Below, one piece after another: positions 18,682-27,613 of a DNA stretch of 64,000 bases. The translations under genes and the position numbers were made by a program. The notes beneath the pieces were generated by a model that made no database searches, had not been told where the DNA came from, and worked only from the letters and a program-made list of their open reading frames with translations. Within the stretch, counting starts at the first letter, position 1. Each line of letters starts with the position of its first letter. This DNA is from Halomonas litopenaei (GTDB lineage Bacteria; Pseudomonadota; Gammaproteobacteria; Pseudomonadales; Halomonadaceae): the NCBI RefSeq assembly GCF_003045775.1, contig NZ_PXNS01000007.1, forward strand, positions 62,001 through 126,000. The letters are read 5' to 3'.

Positions 18682-19629
18682 TTACCTGGGAGCCGCGACC
18701 TTGCCACCGTCGGATCGCCTTGATGAGCGCTCCTGCGGAAGCCGAAGCAGCGAGCCAAGATAATCGAGCCCTTCATCGCTGTAGCCATTGTCCATGTTGG
18801 CCGAGGGCGTAAAGGTCATCTCACCGAGAACGGGACGGCCGTGCTCGATGTAGAAGTCCACACGCACGAACGCAAAAGGCTCGGCCAAGGCGCGGGCGGA
18901 CTCGAGCAGTGGTTCAAGACAAGCTGGACGGGCCAGATCGGCGGTATCGGTGATGATCGGCACCTTGGCAGCCATCAGCTCAAGCGGCCCCCAGTCTCGA
19001 TCGAAATAGGCGTAGCGAGTCTGCCCCTTGTCCGCGGCGCACAGCAGCACCACCAACGGCTCGCCGTTGAAGCAGTAGACCTTGTAGTCCAGGGGCGCGT
19101 CCCTCCCCCCGCTGTCCAGCATGCGCTCGGCAAAGATCCGCGGCACGATCTGATCGTAGTGATACTCGAGCTTGCGACGCCCATAGCGTTCGGTCATCCA
19201 ACGCGACAGATCCTGGCTGGCCTTGCGCCTTTCCAGGGTCGACTTGTCGTGCACCAGGATGTTGTAGCCGCAGCCGTGATTGCACTTCAGCACGAAGGCG
19301 TCTGGCAGGGCTTCCCAGTCGATCTCGTCGACACTGCGATAGACGCCCAGCAGATCATTGAGAATCGCACCCTGGCCTCTTGAGCTCGCGTAATCGTGCA
19401 GCCCGAGCTTGTCGGCGCACCTGGCCATCAGCGGGTCACGATGAAACAGCTTGAGCCACTGAAGCTTCTCGTCGAAGCGCCTGGGGGTTCGAAGGTCAAG
19501 GCGACGCCGGGTCTTGCGTTGGTGCATCAGTCGCGTCGCCTGCTCGTTGGAGAAGGCGTCCAGCCCCAACATCCCCAACGTCCACAGGCGGGACTTGGCC
19601 GCGCCCATCCACTCATTCATGACCGCCAT
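18682..19629 (-). CDS. TupA-like ATP-grasp protein, paralog 1
   Basis: 315 residues. The family signature is clear: RRFDEKLQWLKLFHRDPL and CADKLGLHDYA at the N-terminus, FVLKCNHGCGYNILVHDKS (P-loop-like ATP-binding segment), FAERMLD and DYKVYCFNGEP in the centre, and FVRVDFYIEHGRPVLGEMTFTPSANM with the metal-binding Asp and Glu near the C-terminus. These resemble TupA, needed for teichuronopeptide synthesis in alkaliphilic Bacillus, and occur in many polysaccharide loci. ATP-grasp enzymes form amide bonds via acyl phosphates, so linking an amino acid to a sugar carboxyl is plausible. AAGGAG precedes the start, which overlaps the end of the paralogous gene by 17 bases. Confidence 0.85.
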   Translation of the reverse strand: MAVMNEWMGAAKSRLWTLGMLGLDAFSNEQATRLMHQRKTRRRLDLRTPRRFDEKLQWLKLFHRDPLMARCADKLGLHDYASSRGQGAILNDLLGVYRSVDEIDWEALPDAFVLKCNHGCGYNILVHDKSTLERRKASQDLSRWMTERYGRRKLEYHYDQIVPRIFAERMLDSGGRDAPLDYKVYCFNGEPLVVLLCAADKGQTRYAYFDRDWGPLELMAAKVPIITDTADLARPACLEPLLESARALAEPFAFVRVDFYIEHGRPVLGEMTFTPSANMDNGYSDEGLDYLGSLLRLPQERSSRRSDGGKVAAPR

Positions 19630-20599
19630 TGTCCGCTCCTTGCACGGTTCCGTTGAAGCTCAATGACCGCCCTGCCGTTACTTCGCGATCGTGTCGGCAG
19701 CGCCGGCCTACCTGCGTCAGATCGATCAGGTCGCCCAGGTAGCGCTGTCCGTAGGCGTTGTAGCGCCGTGATACGTTCGCCCCGGGTGTGAACGTCATCT
19801 CACCGAGCACCGCCCGCCCTTGCCGCTCGTAGAAGTCGACCCGGACGAAGACAAAACCCCGCGACAGCCGCTCGGCCAGTTCGAGCATCTCGTCGAGCGC
19901 TCGAGGACGGGCCACGCCAGCGGCGCTCTGATGCTGCCGGTCATTCAGCTCGAGCCGTTGCCAAGCCGGATCATGGAAGTCGAAACGCATGTCGCCTCCC
20001 CTGTCGGTGCAGACCAGCACCACGCAAGGGCGACCATGAAAGCAGTAGACCTTGTAGTCCACGGGCACTCCCCCGGTAGCGGTCTCGATGTACTCCTCGG
20101 CCAGCACTCTCGGGGGAATGGCGTCGTAGTGATACTCCAGATAGCGTCGGGCGTAGCGCTCCTTCAGCCAACGCTGCAGCCGTCGCTTGACCGCTCGCTC
20201 GTCCGCCTTGCGCTTGTCGTCGATGATCACGTTGTAGCCGCAACCGTGGGTACACTTCAGCGCGAAGCGCGCCGGCAGTTCCTCCCAGACGATCGCATCG
20301 ACGCCTTCGTAGAGGCCGATCAGTCGACTGAGGGCAACGGCGCAGTCTCGCTCGGCGGCGAACTGTCGGACGGCGTACTTGTCGGCGCAGCGCGAAAGCC
20401 CTCGACGATCACCGTAAAGCTTGAGCCACTGCAGCTTGTCATTGAAATCCCTGGGATCGTCGAGTTCGAGCCGCTGCCCGTACTCTCGCCGGTGCACCAG
20501 CCTTGTCGCCAGACGCGGCGACAGGCGGTCGACCACCCCCAGAGCGCATCGCCACCCCAGCTTCTCCGTCCTGTCGAAGGCTCGCTGAAATCCTGTCAT
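19613..20599 (-). CDS. TupA-like ATP-grasp protein, paralog 2
   Basis: 328 residues, colinear with the next gene along its length: DPRDFNDKLQWLKLYGDRR, CADKYAVRQFAA, FALKCTHGCGYNVIIDDKR, LAEEYIE, DYKVYCFHGRPCVVL and FVFVRVDFYERQGRAVLGEMTFTPGANV. The two are tandem paralogs that have diverged considerably, which argues for distinct substrates rather than recent duplication. Both keep the residues expected for ATP and metal binding. Cytoplasmic, no signal peptide. Position between the flippase and glycosyltransferase genes fits modification of a lipid-linked repeat unit or nucleotide sugar before export (inference). Confidence 0.85.
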   Translation of the reverse strand: MTGFQRAFDRTEKLGWRCALGVVDRLSPRLATRLVHRREYGQRLELDDPRDFNDKLQWLKLYGDRRGLSRCADKYAVRQFAAERDCAVALSRLIGLYEGVDAIVWEELPARFALKCTHGCGYNVIIDDKRKADERAVKRRLQRWLKERYARRYLEYHYDAIPPRVLAEEYIETATGGVPVDYKVYCFHGRPCVVLVCTDRGGDMRFDFHDPAWQRLELNDRQHQSAAGVARPRALDEMLELAERLSRGFVFVRVDFYERQGRAVLGEMTFTPGANVSRRYNAYGQRYLGDLIDLTQVGRRCRHDREVTAGRSLSFNGTVQGADNGGHE

Positions 20600-20626
20600 A
20601 CGATAATCCCTTGTACAGAAGCGCTC

Positions 20627-21961
20627 TCACGTCTTGATCAACCCCTGGTCACGCCGTCTTGCCCGCAACAGGGTCACACCGACCAGCGCCAGATTGAGCA
20701 TGGCGCCGACCAGAGAGAAGGCCACCACCGCAACGAGATCGCTGTGATACACCCGAAACCCCACATACAGCGCGGCCACACGGCCGAGCACGCTGAGTAC
20801 CTCGTAGATCAGAAAACCCCGCTGCAGGCCCAGACTGGCGATGGAGGCCACACTGGGCTTGTTGAGAAAGGCAAAGTACAGCCAGACCGCCATCCAGCGT
20901 GCGTACTCGCCCGCCTGCCACCAGGGGTCACCGAACAGCAGAGCAAACAGCCAGGGCCCCAGCACCACCATGGCGCCAAAGGGGACGAGCCCCACCGCCG
21001 CCATCACCAGGGTGGTCTTCGCCAGTGACGCAGTAATCGACTCGCCGCGGTTGACCGCCGAGGCCACATGGGGATAGAAAACGTCGTTGACCGACTTCGC
21101 CAGCAGCACCATGGGCGCGGCCAGTACCGAGGCCGCCAGGCTGTAGTGCCCGGCGGCTGCGGTACCGAAGAATGCCGCCAGCAACAACACCGGCAACGAC
21201 TGCGACAAGGCGTTGAGCGTCACCTGGGGTGCGCGATATAAGGGAAAGTCACGGTGGCGACGCGCCAGTTCCCGCCATGGGGCGCCCCGGCCCCCGCCGA
21301 CCAGACCATCACCGAGTCGCCGGTCTGCCCACCACAGCAGCAAGGCGTTAAGCCCACTGGCGGCGGCGGTGACAAGCACCAGCGTCACCCCGACCGGATG
21401 CAGCACTCCGCCGGTCGCCTTGGCCAGGTTGAGGACCAGGGCATGGATCATCGCCACCTTGGCCGTCACCCCGAACCGCTGGCGCCGAATCAGCCACTGC
21501 TGCATGACCTGTTGCATGGCCGCCAGCAGCATGGCCACAGGCAGCAGCCAGATCAGCATGGCGGCAAGCCTCGGATCGAGATGCCGATCCAGCAGTGGTT
21601 GCAGCACAGTGAGCGCCGCCACGGCGGCCAGCGCCAGCAGCACCGCCAACCCCATGCTGAGTCGGGCCAGCCCCCGGGCGTCTTCGTCGCGCGGCGGCAA
21701 CACCATGGCGACCGGGTAGGTCAGGGCCGCCAGCGGCGCGACGACACTGACCAGGGCGCTGAAGGAACCGGCCAGGCCGAAGGCGTCAGGGCTGAACAGA
21801 CGGGTGATGAGTGGCGCAAAGGCCAGACTCAGCGCCTGTGCCCCCGCCGTGCCACCGGCTACCAGCAACACCTGGGACAGCAAGCGATGACGTCTGAGCG
21901 CTGTCAGCCAGCCCCGTTGCGGCAAGACCGCGGCCACCGAGTCGGTATCCCGGGGCGTCAT
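20627..21961 (-). CDS. Wzx-type lipid-linked oligosaccharide flippase
   Basis: 444 residues with about twelve hydrophobic helices and short charged loops, the MOP-superfamily pattern. LSQVLLVAGGTAGAQALSLAFAPLITRLFSPDAFGLAG at the N-terminus is typical of oligosaccharide flippases (Polysacc_synt family), as is YRAPQVTLNALSQSLPVLLLAAFFGTAAAGHYSLA in the second half. It would move the undecaprenyl-linked repeat unit across the inner membrane for Wzy. Its ATG (21961) overlaps the TGA of the phosphoglycosyltransferase gene (ATGA), so the two are translationally coupled. Confidence 0.9.
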   Translation of the reverse strand: MTPRDTDSVAAVLPQRGWLTALRRHRLLSQVLLVAGGTAGAQALSLAFAPLITRLFSPDAFGLAGSFSALVSVVAPLAALTYPVAMVLPPRDEDARGLARLSMGLAVLLALAAVAALTVLQPLLDRHLDPRLAAMLIWLLPVAMLLAAMQQVMQQWLIRRQRFGVTAKVAMIHALVLNLAKATGGVLHPVGVTLVLVTAAASGLNALLLWWADRRLGDGLVGGGRGAPWRELARRHRDFPLYRAPQVTLNALSQSLPVLLLAAFFGTAAAGHYSLAASVLAAPMVLLAKSVNDVFYPHVASAVNRGESITASLAKTTLVMAAVGLVPFGAMVVLGPWLFALLFGDPWWQAGEYARWMAVWLYFAFLNKPSVASIASLGLQRGFLIYEVLSVLGRVAALYVGFRVYHSDLVAVVAFSLVGAMLNLALVGVTLLRARRRDQGLIKT

Positions 21962-22557
21962 TCATTGCCTCGAAAGGGCTTCATGGTGACGCTTCCTTGG
22001 CCACTGATACCCTCGCGGCGCAGCACCTTGACGACCGTCATGGCCAGTATCCGGATATCGAGCGCCAGGCTGTGGTGGTCCACGTACCAGACGTCAAGCT
22101 GGAAGCGCTCGCGCCAGGAAAGCGCGTTCCTGCCGTTGACCTGGGCCCAGCCCGTAATCCCCGGTCGTACCTCGTGGCGACGTGCCTGGTCCCGGTCATA
22201 CAGCGGCAGGTACTCCATCAGCAGCGGGCGTGGCCCGACCAGACTCATCTCGCCTTTCAGCACGTTCCAGAGCTCGGGCAGCTCGTCCAGGCTGGACGCC
22301 CGCAGCCAGCCCCCGAGCGTCGTCATGCGCTGCTCGTCGGGCAGCGTGCGTCCCTGCTCGTCACAGCGCTGGGCGAGGGTCCTGAACTTGATCAAGCGGT
22401 AGGGACGGCCATGCAGCCCAGGGCGCCACTGAAAGAAGAAGGCCGGCTTGCCAAGCCTCAGCCGGACGAGTCCCCAGATGCCGAGCATCAAGGGGAATAG
22501 CAGGACCAGCAACGAGGCGGCCACCAGCACATCCAGACAACGCTTGGCCATCATCAT
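21958..22557 (-). CDS. PglC/WcaJ-family initiating phosphoglycosyltransferase
   Basis: About 197-199 residues, the short monotopic form. One N-terminal membrane segment (CLDVLVAASLLVLLFPLMLGIWGLV) is followed by the signatures KFRTLAQR, LGGWLRASSLDELPELWNVLKGEMSLVGPRPLLMEYLPLY (the DE catalytic pair and GPRP motif), RHEVRPGITGWAQVNGRN and FQLDVWYVDHHSLALDI. It transfers a phospho-sugar from a UDP-sugar to undecaprenyl phosphate, starting the repeat unit; small PglC-like members often use di-N-acetylated or 6-deoxy amino sugars. Three consecutive ATGs (22557, 22554, 22551) are possible starts; the first overlaps the GT4 stop codon. Confidence 0.92.
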   Translation of the reverse strand: MMMAKRCLDVLVAASLLVLLFPLMLGIWGLVRLRLGKPAFFFQWRPGLHGRPYRLIKFRTLAQRCDEQGRTLPDEQRMTTLGGWLRASSLDELPELWNVLKGEMSLVGPRPLLMEYLPLYDRDQARRHEVRPGITGWAQVNGRNALSWRERFQLDVWYVDHHSLALDIRILAMTVVKVLRREGISGQGSVTMKPFRGNE

Positions 22558-23795
22558 CTCACCACGCTGGGGTCGAGCCCTGCCGGGCAGGACGACGCCG
22601 TCTCGACCCCCATGGCGTCGAGGATGCTGTGATTGACGCGGTGCACGTCGTAGCGCTCCTCGGCGCGAGCGCGGGAGGCCTGGCCGTGCTGGACGATCAG
22701 CGCCGGCGTTTCCAGATAGCGTTGCAACGCCAGGCACAGGGCGTCGACGTCTTTCACCTCCACCAGATAACCGTTGACCCCCGGCGCGACGGTCTCGCGG
22801 CATCCCGGCGCGTCGGTGGTCACCACCGCACGCCCCAGGGCCATGGCCTCGAGCACCGTTCTCGGGGTCCCCTCGCGATAGGACGGCAGCACATAGACGC
22901 TGCATTCGGCGATGGCCGGACGGACATCATCGAGTCGACCGAGGTACTCGATGGCGCCGTCATCGATCCACGTCTGAAGCTCGTGCGCCGCGATGCTGTC
23001 GGGGTTGTCGTCCAGCCAACCCGCCAGGCGAAAGCGCACCTGGGGATGGCGCTGGCGGATACGCGTCGCCGCCTCGGCGTACTCGCGCACCCCCTTGTCA
23101 CCCAGCAACCGAGCGATCAGAAGGAAGCTGACCGGCTCTGTCGCTGGAGCCACCGGCGAAAAATGCGCCAGATCCACTCCGGAACCGTTGATCACCCGGG
23201 ACGCCGTGGTATCAAGGAGAATCCCCTCCTCGATGAACAGGCGACGATCATCCGGGTTCTGGAACAGCACCATATGAGCCCGCCCCAGAGCAACGCGGTA
23301 CAACCGCCGCACCAGCGCCTTGATCAAGCGGCGCTTGTTGCCACCCTGGGCGCCCTCCTGGGTGCCGGTAAAGGCGTACCCCAGCCCGGTGACCAGCAGG
23401 GTGCGCTGGCGCACCCCCAACACCCAGGCAGCCAGTGCCCCGTAGACCACCGGCTTGATCGTGTAGGCAAAAAGCCCATCGGGGCGTACCCGCAGCATCA
23501 ATTTCATCAGAGCCACCAGGGTCTTCAGATCGGCCAGCGGATTCATGCCGGTGCGCGAAAGCGGGATATCGTGCAGCGTCGCGCCGAGGGCCTCGAGACT
23601 GGCTTTAAGACGCGACGAAGCAGCCGAGCGATCGGCGTCACCCTCACCGCCGGCGTCACCGGTAGCGCCCCTGCCCCCCACGGGCGCGGCGACATGGACC
23701 TCGATTCCGCGAGCGACCATCTCCCTGATCAGCTCACCGCGAAACCCGACGATGGACTCGGGGTAGCTCGCTACCATCAACAGTCGCTTGATCAT
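22554..23795 (-). CDS. GT4-family glycosyltransferase (PglA-like)
   Basis: 413 residues. The N-terminus MIKRLLMVASYPESIVGFRGELIREMVARGIEVHVAAP and the segment FAYTIKPVVYGALAAWVLGV resemble PglA/WbpT-type transferases that add the second sugar onto an undecaprenyl-diphospho-amino sugar. GINGSG is seen as VINGSGVDLAHFSP; donor site YREGTPRTVLEAMALGRAVVTTDAPGCRETV carries the EGTP...E pattern. It directly precedes the initiating transferase and overlaps it (TGATGATG), consistent with consecutive steps. Start at 23795 overlaps the wzy stop by four bases (ATGA). A Gly/Ala/Asp-rich insertion near residues 45-60 looks like a repeat expansion. Confidence 0.87.
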   Translation of the reverse strand: MIKRLLMVASYPESIVGFRGELIREMVARGIEVHVAAPVGGRGATGDAGGEGDADRSAASSRLKASLEALGATLHDIPLSRTGMNPLADLKTLVALMKLMLRVRPDGLFAYTIKPVVYGALAAWVLGVRQRTLLVTGLGYAFTGTQEGAQGGNKRRLIKALVRRLYRVALGRAHMVLFQNPDDRRLFIEEGILLDTTASRVINGSGVDLAHFSPVAPATEPVSFLLIARLLGDKGVREYAEAATRIRQRHPQVRFRLAGWLDDNPDSIAAHELQTWIDDGAIEYLGRLDDVRPAIAECSVYVLPSYREGTPRTVLEAMALGRAVVTTDAPGCRETVAPGVNGYLVEVKDVDALCLALQRYLETPALIVQHGQASRARAEERYDVHRVNHSILDAMGVETASSCPAGLDPSVVR

Positions 23796-25015
23796 CTCGC
23801 CACTCCATTTGGCGTGCTTTCGACAGACGGCGTAGAGCCCCCGGACGATTCGGCGTCGGTGGCTGTCTGGCGCGGGCGCCCCATGACGGACATCAACAGA
23901 TAGATAAGCACCGGGGTAAACATCCACTTCTGACGCGCAGCGATGCCCAGATTGGCAGTGGTCATCGCCAGGATGGTCCAGGCCAGCAGCAGGTAAAACC
24001 ACAGAAACAGTCGATTGGCGGGAGGCGCATTGCGCCCGGTGATGGCGGCGATGCCACCGACCACCATCAGATACAGCAGGATGACGTTATCCACCGAGGA
24101 CGCCAGCTGGAACACACTGCTGGCTTCCATGGGCAGAGGCCTGAACATATAGGTGAAAAGCTGCATCGGCAGACTCATGGAGGCGATGTCCACCGCACCG
24201 CCGCCGGTCTGGTTGTAGCTCTGCCGCAATTCGATGTAACTCATCACCTGATCGGCATCGGAGCCGCTGCCGACCCCGGCGTAATCCAGCGCCAGGGGTA
24301 CGATGATCGCCGCCCCGGCAAGCGCCGCAGTCCCCAGCAAAAGCCGCTGCCACAGCACGACGCCGGGCTGCAGACAGAAGGCAGCCGCCAAGGCGATCAG
24401 CTGTATACCGGCCATGTGCGGTCGCACCACCAGCATGATCATGACCGCCACCACCATCAGCAGGTGACGGCGTCTGAGATCAAGCGCCGCCCACAGCGAA
24501 AGCCCCATGGACAGAAACGACAGCGCATCCTTGCCGATGGCGGAGCCCCAGTAGTGCATCGAGGGCAGAAAGAGTACGGCCAGCGCCAGCAGACGAATAC
24601 CCAGGGCACGCTCGGCAATGGCCTGATGGAGACTGCCGGCGAAGGCCAGCAGCCCGACATAGCCGGCCAGATTGAACACCAGAAAGGTCCCCAGAAACGA
24701 CAGCCCCAGCCCCTGGGTGAACAGCGAGGTGAACACGATCACCCCGGCGGTGCCAAAGGAGAACTCGACGCCGTCGTTGAACGACGCCCGGTAGTACATC
24801 AAGGAATCTCCGCCGTCGCCGTTGACGAACCAGGCGTAGAGCACGCAGAAGGCCGTGTGCCAGAGATAGAGCGGCAGACACAGCATGTAAGACAGCCCGA
24901 AGGCTCGCCCCACCGCTCTGGCAAGCCACAGACCGAGCACGAACACCGCCAGGGCGGAGTACACGTCCCAGGCGGAAGTGACATAAGGGATGGGAACCAT
25001 CGGCGGTAAGCTCAC
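23792..25015 (-). CDS. Probable Wzy-type polysaccharide polymerase
   Basis: About 402-407 residues, nearly all hydrophobic helices (ten or more) with a larger periplasmic loop around residues 225-290 (VGSGSDADQVMSYIELRQSYNQTGGGAVD). LPSMHYWGSAIGKDALSFLSMGLSLWA contains the GKD motif seen in many unassigned polymerases of surface-glycan loci, and VVRPHMAGI carries an exposed Arg typical of Wzy loops. Wzy proteins share little sequence, so the call rests on topology, the GKD segment and position next to wzx and the initiating transferase. A GTG at 25015 and an ATG at 25000 (MVPIPYV) are both possible starts, neither with a strong Shine-Dalgarno. Confidence 0.72.
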   Translation of the reverse strand: MSLPPMVPIPYVTSAWDVYSALAVFVLGLWLARAVGRAFGLSYMLCLPLYLWHTAFCVLYAWFVNGDGGDSLMYYRASFNDGVEFSFGTAGVIVFTSLFTQGLGLSFLGTFLVFNLAGYVGLLAFAGSLHQAIAERALGIRLLALAVLFLPSMHYWGSAIGKDALSFLSMGLSLWAALDLRRRHLLMVVAVMIMLVVRPHMAGIQLIALAAAFCLQPGVVLWQRLLLGTAALAGAAIIVPLALDYAGVGSGSDADQVMSYIELRQSYNQTGGGAVDIASMSLPMQLFTYMFRPLPMEASSVFQLASSVDNVILLYLMVVGGIAAITGRNAPPANRLFLWFYLLLAWTILAMTTANLGIAARQKWMFTPVLIYLLMSVMGRPRQTATDAESSGGSTPSVESTPNGVAR

Positions 25016-25082
25016 TCATTTGACGTGCAGGCATGCCGTTCGACTACCACGGGGGCCTGGCGCTGGACGGACAGCGTCCTTC

Positions 25083-26177
25083 TCAGGCAATCGCTACATG
25101 GTCGATGTCGTCGTGACCGGGATCGCCCACGGCCAGATCGCAGACTCGTCGGATATGAACGTCGCCCTTGAGGTCGACGAAGGTCACCCTGTCGAGCAGA
25201 TCCAGGCAGTAGAGCTCAGAAGACGAGGAATAGTGATACACCACCAGTTCGTCGACCCGGCTAGCCAGTAGACGAATCCACACCTCGGCGGGAATCCACG
25301 GCTGCTCCAGCACCTGGATATCAGCATCGAGCCAGGCGCAGCCGTCGTGGGGATGGGGCTTGAACAGCAACAGAGGATGACGTCGCTTGAGCTCGGCAAG
25401 CCTCTCGGCGGAGATATCGCCGCCCCCCCAGGTACCCAGTACCAGCGCCGGCGTTGCCGACGTCAGCCGGTCGAGCCAGGGCGACAGCAGTGCCTGCCAG
25501 TCCTCCCAGCCTTGCTCCAGCTCGCCGACGAGCCCCGGGCAATAGCGCGCCTTGTGAGCCAGGCGTGGATTCAATCGGGCGTAGGTCCGCGGCCGCGAAA
25601 CGAACACCAGGTCGGTCCTGCGGCCGCCTCCGAAACGCAGTCCGCAACCGCGCACCAGGGCCACCAGGCTCCACTTCAACCGCCTGGACAGAGGCATCTC
25701 GTAGAGATAGGAGCTGAAGTAGGTGCTGACCCCCTCCTCGTAAAGGCACAGACAGCCTGTCTTCAGCGGCGCCAGCAGCAGGTACTTGCTGGTGCGATCG
25801 TTGTCGATGAACAGACTGTCGTAGTGCAAGGCGCCCAGCGCCTCGCGTGCCGCGGCCTGGGTCGGCACGCGGCGTATCTCGTCAAATAGAGATCGATGGT
25901 GGCTCGCTTCGACAAAGGCGTAGAAGGCGTCATACTCGGCGATGCTTTCGGCCACCAGCAGCACCAGCGCCTGCTCGATTCGATAGTGACGAACGATCGA
26001 GGCACAGGTCAGAAACTGCAGCGGCTTGCAGCAGATAAAGACGCTTCGGCCAAACGACGCCTGCGTGCTCGTCGCCGGCACTGCCCCCCCTGTGTCGATC
26101 CCTTCCTGAAGCGGTGTTCCTGCCCCACCCGACGGATGCGCGCGCTCGCCACTCACCTCCTCCCTCGCCCGGTTCAT
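25083..26177 (-). CDS. Candidate sialyl/nonulosonyl transferase (GT-B, polysialyltransferase-like)
   Basis: 364 residues with no overall family I can assign by eye, but with three motifs of bacterial sialyltransferase families GT38, GT52 and GT80 in the right order: a D/E-D/E-G motif as YEEGVSTYF (146-154), the HP motif as LFKPHPHDG (271-279), and a serine motif as YHYSSSSELYC (314-324). These bind the acceptor and CMP-sugar. The N-terminal SVFICCKPLQFLTCASIV (45-62) fits a first GT-B strand and helix. With CMP-nonulosonate genes in the same operon, a transferase using that donor is the natural reading. The ATG at 26177 overlaps the previous stop (ATGA) and has GGAG upstream. Confidence 0.62.
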   Translation of the reverse strand: MNRAREEVSGERAHPSGGAGTPLQEGIDTGGAVPATSTQASFGRSVFICCKPLQFLTCASIVRHYRIEQALVLLVAESIAEYDAFYAFVEASHHRSLFDEIRRVPTQAAAREALGALHYDSLFIDNDRTSKYLLLAPLKTGCLCLYEEGVSTYFSSYLYEMPLSRRLKWSLVALVRGCGLRFGGGRRTDLVFVSRPRTYARLNPRLAHKARYCPGLVGELEQGWEDWQALLSPWLDRLTSATPALVLGTWGGGDISAERLAELKRRHPLLLFKPHPHDGCAWLDADIQVLEQPWIPAEVWIRLLASRVDELVVYHYSSSSELYCLDLLDRVTFVDLKGDVHIRRVCDLAVGDPGHDDIDHVAIA

Positions 26178-27505
26178 ACCAGCTCCACCAGACCACAATC
26201 GCGCCAGCGCTTGAGATAGTCGTGAACCACGCTCTCCTCGAGGCCGACCTCCCTGGCCAGCTGGCGCACGGTGGTCGGGCGCGTCAGGGTCGGGATGGAG
26301 TCCATCAACAGACGCATGCGCCGGCGTGACTCGTCCGGCACGTCGCCGAAGGCGACCTGGCCAGGATCCACATAGAGGTCATGGCGGGGGTGAGACAGGC
26401 AGACGTTGCCCTCGAAGCGCTTCTTGATCAGCGGCGAGGACTCGATATCGTCGATGGCGGCGAGCACCACGTCACGCGCCTCGAGCAGGCGCTGCGGCGA
26501 CATCAAGCCAAGGTTATCGGCGTCGGTGTGATACTCGGGATAGGGATAGCGCGACAGCGAGGCCATGGGGATGCCGTAGGCTTCCCACAGGTACTCGTCG
26601 TTGAGCAGCAGGCTCTCGAAGGCGCCCTCGCGGTAGTCGTGCCCACCCTCGCTGAGCACGCGCGACAACGCCTGCTCGATGTTCGATCCGGCACCTCGTG
26701 AACGCTGCAGATTGAGTATGGTGGGCGAGCCCAGCATCTCGAGCATCACACCCTCGAACAGTCGAGCGCGCTCTGCGGCGGGAAGCCGCCCAAGATAATA
26801 CTCGGTGCCCATGATGCCGGGGGCCAGCACCAGTCGGTAGCTGAAGCGCCTGGGTCGCGCGGCAAGCGCCTCGAACACGGCGAGCCCCACCGCCACACCG
26901 GACAGACCATCGTTGGCGACGCCGGGATGATCCAGGTTGGCCCCCAGCACGATGGTCTGCTCGAGCTGACCCGGCAGGTGATAGTCCAGGCAGCGCAGAT
27001 ACCCCGGCGCCTCGCGGGTCTCGATCACCACCTCGTAGTCACCAGGCGCAAGACTCTCGACAAGACGACGTGGCACGCAGAACCCCCAGTCACGCTGCCA
27101 GCTGGTAAATAGCTGGCGAAAATGGAACGGGATGCGCTCCTCGTAGCGGTGATCAAAATGCAGGTGGGACTTGAGTTCTTCTCGCGAGACCGTGCCTCGG
27201 AACGGCAGTGACAGCGCCATCACCGCCATGGGATGCCAGCGACCATCATAGATACACTCGCCATCCTTGTAGATGGCCGCCTCCAGCACGTCCCACCTGG
27301 GCGGAATCACCCAGCCGTTGTGGACGTCAGAGGCCTCGAAACGATGTTCCCGGAGCGGCCAGCGCTCGGACAGGTAGGCCACCGTGGCGTCGTAGTCGCT
27401 CGAACAGATCACCCGATTCAGCGGAGTGAGGTCGGCCAACATGGCCATCATGGCGTCGCCGGCGGCGACAGACGCTGTCGTCGCGCTCTGCGTGCACGCT
27501 GTCAT
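26174..27505 (-). CDS. DUF4910-type aminopeptidase-like protein with C-terminal winged helix
   Basis: 443 residues. The central domain has M28-peptidase-like metal-ligand motifs: ANLDHPGVANDGLSGVAV (His about 193, Asp about 199), a later acidic stretch around GVMLEMLG, and YPEYHTDADNLGLM (His about 326). This pattern, with the YDGRWHP segment before it, matches the DUF4910 family known from surface-glycan loci. The last 65 residues (VRQLAREVGLEESVVHDYLKRWRDCGLVELV) form a winged-helix-like fold. No signal peptide, so cytoplasmic. Hydrolysis of an amide or removal of an N-acyl group from a sugar intermediate is possible, but no function is established. The ATG at 27505 has AGGGA upstream; an ATG at 27523 also exists. 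Confidence 0.72.
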   Translation of the reverse strand: MTACTQSATTASVAAGDAMMAMLADLTPLNRVICSSDYDATVAYLSERWPLREHRFEASDVHNGWVIPPRWDVLEAAIYKDGECIYDGRWHPMAVMALSLPFRGTVSREELKSHLHFDHRYEERIPFHFRQLFTSWQRDWGFCVPRRLVESLAPGDYEVVIETREAPGYLRCLDYHLPGQLEQTIVLGANLDHPGVANDGLSGVAVGLAVFEALAARPRRFSYRLVLAPGIMGTEYYLGRLPAAERARLFEGVMLEMLGSPTILNLQRSRGAGSNIEQALSRVLSEGGHDYREGAFESLLLNDEYLWEAYGIPMASLSRYPYPEYHTDADNLGLMSPQRLLEARDVVLAAIDDIESSPLIKKRFEGNVCLSHPRHDLYVDPGQVAFGDVPDESRRRMRLLMDSIPTLTRPTTVRQLAREVGLEESVVHDYLKRWRDCGLVELV

Positions 27506-27613
27506 GACAAGATCCCTGTGCATGGTGGGTAGGCTGGCGGCAAACCGCCGGGGCCGCGCCAGGCTCGGCGCAAATGGGGAAGACGTGGAGGTGGACGAGG
27601 ATGTGGTCAGCTA

